A stretch of 5,282 bases of DNA from Oscillibacter sp. (GTDB lineage: Bacteria; Bacillota; Clostridia; Oscillospirales; Oscillospiraceae), in the NCBI GenBank assembly GCA_024404295.1, contig JAKSQE010000097.1, positions 1 through 5,282 of the forward strand. Direction: 5' to 3'. Made by a program: the position numbers and the translations under genes. Under the pieces are notes generated by a model. That model did no database searches, had not been told where the DNA came from, and worked only from the letters and a program-made list of their open reading frames with translations. Shown here piece by piece: positions 1 to 4,966 of the stretch. Position 1 is the first letter of the stretch. Every line of letters starts with the position of its first letter.

Positions 1-1199
1 ATATGCTGGCCACTTTAGGGTTGGTGCAAGGCACGGGACATGGATACGACTTGGACGCTCCCACCACCCGGGCGCAAGCCGCTGTCCTTTTGGTTCGCCT
101 TTCCGGTGCGGAAAAAACCGCTGCTGCGCAAACCAATCGCTCTGCCTTTCGTGATGTTCCCACTTGGGCGGCTCGTTCCGTCAACTATGCCGCAAAGCAG
201 GGATGGATCAAAGGCATTACCGAAACCGTATTCAGCCCCAACGAAGCCATTACCGCCGACGCATGGTTTACCATGCTGCTACGAGTGTTAGGATACAGCG
301 ATACCCGCAGCGACTTTTCTTATGACGATGCTGCCGTATTTGCTCGTCGGATCGGCTTGGCTTCAAAAGATTATGTTGGTCCCATGACACGCGGTGCCGT
401 GTTTGAGTCCATGTCAGATGCGCTTTTCTTCCGATACAACGGTCAAGAGCATACTGTTTTGGAGAACCTTCTTCAGAAAAATGCGGTTCCCGCCCATGCG
501 GTACAGGCACTGGGACTGACGCAGGAACGTCTCACCGCTCGGCAGATAGCTGACCGCTATATGGCCGCAGGGTTTTGCATCAGCGATTACGATACACAGG
601 AAAAACTTGATGCCAACGATGCCAGCGCCAATGCCAGCGGCTTCTTTATTTCGCCGGACGGTCTGGCAGTTACCAACTACCATTCCATTGATGGTACCCC
701 TTTGGCAACCGTTACTCTTGTTACCGGAGAATCCTATCCAATCGAATCTGTAATCTATTATGATAAGAAAATTGACATTGCAGTTGTTAAGGTCTCCAAA
801 ACCTCGCAGGATGATCAAACAACTTCCGCATTTGCATACTTAGAAGTCGTCGGAACCGGCTCCATCCGTCCCGGTGATGTGGTTTACACTCTGGGCAATC
901 CTTTAGGCCTGGGACTGGCTATCAGCAACGGTATTATTAGTGACATTGCCCGTGATGTGGAGCGCTACGCCCTCCCCTGCGTGATGAACACCGCCGATAT
1001 TTCACAAGGCAGCAGCGGCGGTGCACTTCTGAATGAGCTTGGTCAGGTGATTGCTGTCACTTCCGGCGCCTATACTTACGGTAACAACATGTATTTGGCC
1101 GTTCCCGCAGACCCCGTTTTAACGGCGGATCTGACAGGAAATGGACTGTCCTTGTCAAAGGTAGCACAGTTGGAAGCTGTTGAGGAATCCAAAGCTTAA
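1..1199 (+). CDS. SLH-domain trypsin-like (HtrA/S1C-type) serine protease, 5'-truncated
   Basis: Probable secreted protease held on the cell wall by SLH repeats. Residues below are numbered from the ATG at position 3, which is unlikely to be the true start: residues 1-35 are only the second half of an SLH repeat (ending TRAQAAVLLVRLSG), so the signal peptide and first repeat half lie left of the window. A full SLH repeat follows at about 49-98 (FRDV...WA...GWIKG...FSPNEAIT...MLLRVLGY) and a weaker one at about 103-143. After a linker comes a trypsin-like domain at about 212-370. Its catalytic triad is visible: His227 in TNYHSI, Asp258 in KIDIAVVKV, and Ser338 in GSSGG; the oxyanion and core motif GNPLGLGLAISNGIISDI precedes the serine. 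Spacings of 31 and 80 residues fit HtrA-type proteases. No PDZ domain follows; the protein ends about 40 residues after the fold. The family assignment is firm; substrate and true length are unknown. Confidence 0.9.
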   Translation, partial: MLATLGLVQGTGHGYDLDAPTTRAQAAVLLVRLSGAEKTAAAQTNRSAFRDVPTWAARSVNYAAKQGWIKGITETVFSPNEAITADAWFTMLLRVLGYSDTRSDFSYDDAAVFARRIGLASKDYVGPMTRGAVFESMSDALFFRYNGQEHTVLENLLQKNAVPAHAVQALGLTQERLTARQIADRYMAAGFCISDYDTQEKLDANDASANASGFFISPDGLAVTNYHSIDGTPLATVTLVTGESYPIESVIYYDKKIDIAVVKVSKTSQDDQTTSAFAYLEVVGTGSIRPGDVVYTLGNPLGLGLAISNGIISDIARDVERYALPCVMNTADISQGSSGGALLNELGQVIAVTSGAYTYGNNMYLAVPADPVLTADLTGNGLSLSKVAQLEAVEESKA

Positions 1200-1200
1200 C

Positions 1201-1235
1201 GCAAAAAGCACGGAGCTACGCTCCGTGCTTTTTGC
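1201..1235. terminator. Bidirectional hairpin terminator between convergent genes
   Basis: A perfect 16-bp inverted repeat (arms 1201-1216 and 1220-1235) encloses a 3-base loop, TAC. Each arm carries an AAAAA/TTTTT run next to a GC-rich core (GCACGGAGC), so transcripts from either strand give a stable stem ending in U-rich sequence. It begins one base after the protease stop codon and directly abuts the stop codon of the minus-strand Wzy-family gene at 1236, so it can serve both. Confidence 0.88.
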
Positions 1236-2756
1236 TTAGTTATCTTTTTTCGTGCAGACGCGAATGCCCGCGATGCCCAGCCCGAACACAAACCAGAAAA
1301 TGACCATCACACGGGGATAATGCCAGGGGTTGTCTGCCATACCGGTCACCATGATGCCGCACATAGCTGCACAGCAAGCCGCGGTAATCGTGCGCGCTGC
1401 GGAATTCTCGCTGTGCCGCACAGTCCGTGCCATGTTTTTAATATTGCACAGCATAGCGCCCAAAAAGCTTATAATGGCTAAAATGCCCGCTTCGACCCAA
1501 ATCTCCAGATAAATGTTATGCGCATGGACATAGGGTGCTCTGCCATGATACAGATTCCGCACCTTGATATACTGCTGCACTGTGGCTGTGCCCAATCCTG
1601 CACCGGAAATGGGAGTTGAACGGATGGTCTCCAGCGCCGCCTTGTACAAAGGCACTCGGCTGCTGGTGGAGGTATCGGACAGATTTGTGATGGACAAAAT
1701 GCGCGTAAGAATGGTTTCCGGAAGCAGCGGAACACACGCAATACACGCCGCCGCAAACAGCGGGATCAACTTGGGACGCCATAGGAACACAAAAACCACA
1801 GCGGCACATGCCAGTCCCAACCAGCTACCGCGGGAATAGGTCATGCCCAATGCCAAAACGCCCACCGCAAAGCAAGCAGCCGCCATCACGCGGGAGATCC
1901 ATCGTCTGGACGAGAACATCAATGCCACCAATAGTGGCAGCAGCAAAATCAAGACTTCGGCAAAGGTGTTGGGATTGTCATAAAACGAATCCACGCGTCC
2001 GGGCATGTTGGGGTTTGTAGCCAAATCTACATAAGCTTCCTTGACCTCCACGCCCTGGATGCGCTGGTACACCGCATATAAGGATGCCACCGTGGCTGCA
2101 AGTCCGCCGCCGGCTGCCATGCGCTTTAGGTCGTCCTCATTTCGCACAATACTGGCCGTCAAAATCACGCACAGAGCCGCAGAAATATGATAAATCAGGA
2201 ATCTTTTTGAGGTGGCCGGATATGCGGAAAAAACCACCGCAAGGCAAACACTTGCAAAAAATACAATGGGATAAAAACCGATCTGCTCCACTGCGATCTG
2301 CGCTTTTTGATTCCGCATCCCACGCACATAAAACAGCAGCAACAACAGGACAAAAATCGTCAAGTGGTAAGCATTGTTCCAACGCTTAAAGGGCAGGCAC
2401 CAAAGCAGAATCACCAACCAGGACATGGCAATGGCCGTTTCCTCACCCAGTTCAAAAGCCACTCCGGCAAAAAAGCTGCCTTCAAAAAATGGCTGCAGCC
2501 ATTGATACAGCTTGTGCAGCAACATGCCGGGAAGATTCACCAGGCCATGCAGAATCCGGCAGGCAAAACTCGCTTCCCATGCTTTTGCAACCTTACCCTG
2601 TCGGCACAGCACGCCCATGATGCAGGAGCCGTCCAACTTTCGTTCCGCCCAGTCAGCGACACCATCGACGCAGGCACAAACTTTGCTTTGATGATATATC
2701 TTTATCATTTCCTGCCACAATCGAAACAGGAAGCTTTCCCTGATCAAATGTTCCAT
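1236..2756 (-). CDS. O-antigen ligase / Wzy-family polytopic membrane protein
   Basis: Integral membrane protein of 506 residues in the O-antigen ligase/polymerase superfamily (Wzy_C, PF04932-like). Members use polyprenyl-linked glycans to build surface polysaccharide or to glycosylate acceptors. The sequence shows about 11-12 hydrophobic segments from roughly residue 108 to 500. Family hallmarks are GRVDSFYDNPNTFAEVL (253-269), the TYSRGSWLGL motif with Arg309 (306-315), and a large extracytoplasmic loop at about 346-420 holding GAGLGT and YVHAHNIYLEIWVEAGI, whose histidines 411 and 413 and nearby acids resemble the WaaL/Wzy active-site region. The first ~105 residues are hydrophilic to amphipathic with five cysteines (27, 29, 45, 51, 66) and are not part of the family core. 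The ATG at 2756 has a modest AGGG Shine-Dalgarno six bases upstream. No glycosyltransferase or flippase genes flank it, so ligase versus polymerase cannot be decided. A monoderm host would argue against a lipopolysaccharide role. Confidence 0.88.
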   Translation of the reverse strand: MEHLIRESFLFRLWQEMIKIYHQSKVCACVDGVADWAERKLDGSCIMGVLCRQGKVAKAWEASFACRILHGLVNLPGMLLHKLYQWLQPFFEGSFFAGVAFELGEETAIAMSWLVILLWCLPFKRWNNAYHLTIFVLLLLLFYVRGMRNQKAQIAVEQIGFYPIVFFASVCLAVVFSAYPATSKRFLIYHISAALCVILTASIVRNEDDLKRMAAGGGLAATVASLYAVYQRIQGVEVKEAYVDLATNPNMPGRVDSFYDNPNTFAEVLILLLPLLVALMFSSRRWISRVMAAACFAVGVLALGMTYSRGSWLGLACAAVVFVFLWRPKLIPLFAAACIACVPLLPETILTRILSITNLSDTSTSSRVPLYKAALETIRSTPISGAGLGTATVQQYIKVRNLYHGRAPYVHAHNIYLEIWVEAGILAIISFLGAMLCNIKNMARTVRHSENSAARTITAACCAAMCGIMVTGMADNPWHYPRVMVIFWFVFGLGIAGIRVCTKKDN

Positions 2757-2813
2757 CTTGAACCCTGCCTTATTCCTTCAAATACTTACAACCATAGCAT
2801 TCCATTTTTACGC

Positions 2814-2842
2814 ATTGTACAACATTATCTGATAACGGTCAA
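2814..2842 (-). promoter_or_regulatory. Sigma-A promoter of the Wzy-family gene
   Basis: Read on the minus strand, a -35 TTGACC (2837-2842) and a -10 TACAAT (2814-2819) are separated by 17 bases; each matches the consensus at five of six positions. The predicted transcript starts near 2807 and leaves a leader of about 50 bases before the ATG at 2756. This implies the gene is transcribed separately from the phosphatase gene upstream. Confidence 0.7.
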
Positions 2843-2870
2843 GGAAAGTCCTCTTGATCCGCTTAGCGTC

Positions 2871-2902
2871 AAATGGCGCGTGCTGATCAGCACGCGCCAT
2901 TT
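2871..2902 (-). terminator. Perfect 32-base palindrome at the 3' end of the phosphatase gene (probable terminator)
   Basis: The sequence from AAATGGCGCGTGC through TGATCA to GCACGCGCCATTT is its own reverse complement over 32 bases, with a very GC-rich stem. Its right edge overlaps the phosphatase stop codon (TAA, 2902-2904), the position expected of an intrinsic terminator. On the minus strand only three Ts follow the stem before GACGC, so the U-tract is poor; termination may be weak, or the hairpin may mainly protect the 3' end. A protein-binding palindrome is an alternative. Confidence 0.5.
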
Positions 2903-3564
2903 TAAAATGATAGTTGTTGGAGAATATTTTCCAATTCCTCCGCAGAGTGGGCCACTGCAATTGCTCCCGCATCTACCAGTTCATTCGGGGCAGCATAGCC
3001 GAAAAACTCCACACCCACGCAAGCGATGCCGCACTCCTTTGCGCCCCACACATCGTACTTGCGGTCACCCATCATCAAAATCTTCTCTCGGTCCGCATCC
3101 GTCAAGCCCAAACGGTGCATCGTCTCCTGAATGACTCGGGTTTTATTCCAGTCCTCCTGCGGCGGGCTGCCGGTAATCGTCTCCATAGAGGGTGTAAAGC
3201 CAAATCGCTCACAAATGTTTAGGCATAACTCCTCCGGCTTGGAAGATGCCAGTGCCAGCTTAAATCCCTTTTCTTTTAACCGAACACACAGTTCGGCAAG
3301 GCCGGGAGCGGCCTTATTCTGGAGCTGGCCTATGGGCAGGTAATATTCCCGGAACGTCTGCACCGCCTGCAATGCCTTTTCTTCGCTGTATCCACAGTGC
3401 TGCATGAAGGAGTTCTGCAGGGGCGGGCCGATAAAGGCCTTCAGCGTTGCATCGTCCGGCAGGGATCCGCCCATTTTTTCGACTGTATAGCGGATCCCAT
3501 TATAAATGCCCTCACTGGAATCCGTTAAAGTGCCGTCCAGATCAAAAAAGATGTATTGATACAT
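2902..3564 (-). CDS. HAD-superfamily hydrolase, phosphoglycolate-phosphatase-like
   Basis: Cytosolic haloacid-dehalogenase-type phosphatase of 220 residues, the usual size for subfamily IA enzymes with a helical C1 cap. All four motifs are present: motif I FFDLDGTLTDS with nucleophile Asp8 and acid Asp10; motif II LALASSKP with Ser107; motif III Lys141 in NKTRVI; motif IV MMGDRKYDV with Asp167 and Asp171, the Mg2+ ligands. The cap spans about 15-80 and includes FIGPPL, common in Gph/PpaX-like members. It hydrolyses small phosphate esters in a Mg2+-dependent way, but substrate cannot be read from sequence; phosphoglycolate, pyrophosphate or nucleotides are family possibilities. The ATG at 3564 is supported by AAAAGGGTG at 3572-3580, seven bases upstream, and by the promoter at 3607-3635. 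It is divergent from the Cys-rich gene, with about 200 bases between them. Confidence 0.92.
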   Translation of the reverse strand: MYQYIFFDLDGTLTDSSEGIYNGIRYTVEKMGGSLPDDATLKAFIGPPLQNSFMQHCGYSEEKALQAVQTFREYYLPIGQLQNKAAPGLAELCVRLKEKGFKLALASSKPEELCLNICERFGFTPSMETITGSPPQEDWNKTRVIQETMHRLGLTDADREKILMMGDRKYDVWGAKECGIACVGVEFFGYAAPNELVDAGAIAVAHSAEELENILQQLSF

Positions 3565-3606
3565 ATGTTTTCACCCTTTTCAGCAACATTTCGTTAAATA
3601 TGGTTT

Positions 3607-3635
3607 ATTTTACCATGATTTTACCGCTTCCGCAA
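3607..3635 (-). promoter_or_regulatory. Sigma-A promoter of the HAD phosphatase gene
   Basis: On the minus strand, TTGCGG (3630-3635) and TAAAAT (3607-3612) are 17 bases apart, and the -10 is preceded by TGG, giving an extended -10 (TGnTAAAAT). The transcript should start near 3600 with a leader of about 36 bases. Confidence 0.7.
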
Positions 3636-3691
3636 GCACTCCCTTTTCATTTCCCTTCGAAAAAATGTTGCATTCTACCTTCCGTATTTTC

Positions 3692-3720
3692 TCGACTTTT
3701 ATCCGCGCTTATGCTATACT
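3692..3720 (+). promoter_or_regulatory. Extended -10 promoter of the small Cys-rich gene
   Basis: A -35-like TCGACT (3692-3697) and a -10 TATACT (3715-3720) are 17 bases apart; TGC just before the -10 makes it an extended -10 (TGCTATACT). Transcription should start near 3727. A GTAAAC direct repeat (3725-3730 and 3735-3740) lies at the start site. The gene's ribosome binding site, GAGAGG at 3751-3756, follows 8 bases before the ATG. Confidence 0.68.
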
Positions 3721-3764
3721 ATTTGTAAACACTCGTAAACTACATCGAGAGAGAGGAAATATCT

Positions 3765-4121
3765 ATGAGCGATGTTCGTGTTGACTGGAATGAAAAAATG
3801 CTATATCAGCATCTGCAGGGCGTGGCCGGAAAGATGAACGCCGCAGAGCAATACAAAATCAAAATGGAGGCATTGCAGGAAATTCGCGAGAGCGGCATCG
3901 ACTACTGCTCCTGCCCGGAGTCCTGCCCTCACCACGGCAAGTGCTGGGAGTGCGTACTGATCCATCGAGGCCACCGGGATCACCTGCCCTACTGCTTCTG
4001 GGATATGGTGAACGAAAAGCTGTACAATGCCCAGCGCCTGACGGAGGGGTCTCTCATACGCTATGAGCCCAAAGAGCCGCCCTGCATGAACTGCGATAGC
4101 TGCAAAACAACGGAGGAATAA
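3765..4121 (+). CDS. Small cysteine-rich protein of unknown function (DUF6485-like Cys cluster)
   Basis: Soluble 118-residue protein with no signal peptide or membrane segment. Residues 1-45 look helical and charged. A dense Cys/His cluster follows: Cys48, 50, 54, 60, 63 and 77 with His56, 57, 67, 70 and 73 in the pattern CxCx3Cx2HGKCx2C...HLPYCFW. This resembles the short clostridial proteins classed as DUF6485, where a CxC...GxCxxC...H...LPxC core is conserved; I make that link from memory of the pattern only. The C-terminus adds a second motif, CMNCDSC (Cys107, 110, 113). Nine cysteines in a cytosolic protein suggest zinc or iron-sulfur binding, which is an inference. The start is fixed by GAGAGG at 3751-3756 and the extended -10 promoter. 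It is a single-gene unit ending at the hairpin at 4153-4180, convergent with rubrerythrin. Function unknown. Confidence 0.85.
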   Translation: MSDVRVDWNEKMLYQHLQGVAGKMNAAEQYKIKMEALQEIRESGIDYCSCPESCPHHGKCWECVLIHRGHRDHLPYCFWDMVNEKLYNAQRLTEGSLIRYEPKEPPCMNCDSCKTTEE

Positions 4122-4152
4122 TCCCCACGACCTGATGGTTGGATCGAAACGA

Positions 4153-4180
4153 AAGAGGAGAGGGCTTGCCCTCTCCTCTT
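4153..4180. terminator. Hairpin terminator between the Cys-rich gene and rubrerythrin
   Basis: A perfect 13-bp inverted repeat (arms 4153-4165 and 4168-4180, AAGAGGAGAGGGC) surrounds the centre TT; in RNA the loop is likely the four bases CTTG/CAAG. It lies 32 bases after the plus-strand stop and 23 bases beyond the rubrerythrin stop. On the minus strand the stem ends in CTCTTTCGTTTCG, a short interrupted U-tract; on the plus strand the tail is CTCTTAAACC, which is weaker. It probably serves rubrerythrin first and the Cys-rich gene as well. Confidence 0.75.
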
Positions 4181-4203
4181 AAACCTTATCTTAGGCGTTT
4201 ATC

Positions 4204-4791
4204 TTACTTGAAGTAACGCTCCAGCAGACCCTTCAGAGCCTTGCCGTGACGAGCCTCGTCGCGAGCCATCTCATGGACGGTGTCATGAATTGCATCCAGA
4301 TTGTTCTTCTTAGCGCAGACAGCCAGATCGAACTTGCCGGCGGTAGCGCCAAACTCGCAATCCACACGCCATGCCAGATTCTCCTTGGTGGAAGCCTTCA
4401 TGTTCGCCTCCAGATCGGAGCCCAGCAGCTCAGCGAACTTGGCAGCATGCTCAGCCTCTTCAAATGCAGCCTTCTCCCAGTACAGACCGATCTCAGGATA
4501 GCCCTCGCGATGAGCCACGCGAGCCATGCACAGGTACATACCCACCTCAGAGCACTCGCCCTGGAAGTTGGCCATCAGCTGGTCGAAGATGTACTTCTTG
4601 TCTTCCTCAGAAATGTCGGGGTTATTCTTCACAGTCTCAGCATAAATGCCGAACTTATGCTCAGCAGCCAGCTTCAGCTCACCCTGAACTTCCTCAAAAG
4701 CCTTGGAACTGGCATGGCAGACGGGGCACTGCTCGGGAGCAGTCTCGCCCTCATAGATATAACCGCAAACTTTGCACATCCACTTTTTCAT
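4204..4791 (-). CDS. rbr: Reverse rubrerythrin (N-terminal rubredoxin + diiron domain)
   Basis: Cytosolic non-haem iron protein of 195 residues that reduces hydrogen peroxide (and in clostridia also helps consume oxygen) with electrons from NAD(P)H-linked rubredoxin partners. The order is reversed relative to classical rubrerythrin: the rubredoxin domain comes first, with Cys6-x2-Cys9-GY and Cys22-Pro-x-Cys25 binding one iron. The four-helix diiron domain follows at about 60-190, with probable ligands Glu79 (FQGECSE), Glu112-x2-His115, Glu146, Glu174 and Glu179-x2-His182. The ATG at 4791 is chosen because AAGGAGG sits 8 bases upstream and MKKWMCKVCGYIYEG is the normal family start. A TTG start 43 codons upstream would produce a basic extension with no homology, reaching into the next gene's terminator. 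The gene is monocistronic, bracketed by terminators, and its leader holds an operator-like inverted repeat. Confidence 0.95.
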   Translation of the reverse strand: MKKWMCKVCGYIYEGETAPEQCPVCHASSKAFEEVQGELKLAAEHKFGIYAETVKNNPDISEEDKKYIFDQLMANFQGECSEVGMYLCMARVAHREGYPEIGLYWEKAAFEEAEHAAKFAELLGSDLEANMKASTKENLAWRVDCEFGATAGKFDLAVCAKKNNLDAIHDTVHEMARDEARHGKALKGLLERYFK

Positions 4792-4799
4792 AGTAACAT

Positions 4800-4806
4800 C
4801 CTCCTT
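4800..4806 (-). promoter_or_regulatory. Strong ribosome binding site of rubrerythrin
   Basis: AAGGAGG, a seven-base match to the anti-Shine-Dalgarno sequence, lies 8 bases upstream of the ATG at 4791. This decides the start codon against the longer open frame and suggests high translation. Confidence 0.9.
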
Positions 4807-4822
4807 AAAATATAAATAAGTT

Positions 4823-4859
4823 TTTAAACTCATTTTTAGTTTATACGACAAGTATAACA
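4823..4859 (-). promoter_or_regulatory. Rubrerythrin promoter region with overlapping operator-like inverted repeat
   Basis: Two promoters are possible on the minus strand: TTGTCG (4846-4851) with TTTAAA (4823-4828) at 17 bases, four of six matches each; or an extended -10, TGTTATACT (4851-4859), with no good -35. A perfect inverted repeat, TTATAC-N5-GTATAA (4841-4857), overlaps the -35 of the first and the -10 of the second, so a bound protein would block either. It recalls PerR/Fur-type AT-rich boxes, but the half-site spacing differs from the PerR 7-1-7 consensus. Regulator unknown. Confidence 0.5.
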
Positions 4860-4879
4860 GCAACCGTCTTTTATAACCT

Positions 4880-4893
4880 GTTGCAAATGCAAC
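4880..4893. repeat. 14-base inverted repeat GTTGCA-AA-TGCAAC upstream of rubrerythrin
   Basis: Perfect 6-bp half-sites separated by two bases, centred about 95 bases upstream of the rubrerythrin ATG and upstream of its candidate promoters, where an activator site could lie. On the plus strand it is followed by seven Ts, but no plus-strand gene precedes it, so a terminator role is unlikely. Confidence 0.5.
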
Positions 4894-4918
4894 TTTTTTT
4901 GAAATTAATCGTTTTGAC

Positions 4919-4952
4919 AAAAAAAACAGAGGAGCTTATGCTCCCCTGTTTT
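4919..4952 (-). terminator. Rho-independent terminator of the EF-G-like gene
   Basis: On the minus strand a 13-bp stem (AAAACAGGGGAGC pairing with GCUCCUCUGUUUU, one G-U pair) closes a 4-base loop, AUAA, and is followed by a run of eight Us in all before GUC. It starts 14 bases past the stop codon at 4967. It separates EF-G transcription from the downstream rubrerythrin gene. Confidence 0.92.
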
Positions 4953-4966
4953 CCTTTTCGTAAAAA

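Noticed and set aside
414..818. 134-codon minus-strand open frame inside the SLH protease
   Set aside because: Shadow of the plus-strand protease, which carries catalytic and SLH motifs in its own frame through this stretch.
2307..3134. 275-codon plus-strand open frame spanning the intergenic region between the Wzy-family and phosphatase genes
   Set aside because: It runs antisense through two well-supported minus-strand genes and across the palindrome. Its composition (Gln/His/Pro-rich) has no recognisable domain and is what antisense of these genes would give.
4246..4815. 189-codon plus-strand open frame opposite rubrerythrin
   Set aside because: It lies entirely antisense to a confidently identified gene and its leader; low-complexity Leu/Ser-rich translation, no ribosome binding site of note.
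4841..4857. Canonical PerR box before rubrerythrin
   Set aside because: Half-sites TTATA/TATAA are present but the spacing is two bases longer than the TTATAATnATTATAA consensus, so I do not call it PerR.
4880..4900. Plus-strand terminator (dyad followed by seven Ts)
   Set aside because: The dyad has only a two-base centre and weak stem, and no plus-strand gene ends nearby; an operator or chance dyad is more likely.
4792..4920. N-terminal extension of rubrerythrin by 43 codons from a TTG
   Set aside because: The extension would start inside the EF-G terminator, runs through the promoter and Shine-Dalgarno region, and has no rubrerythrin homology; the ATG at 4791 has an ideal ribosome binding site.
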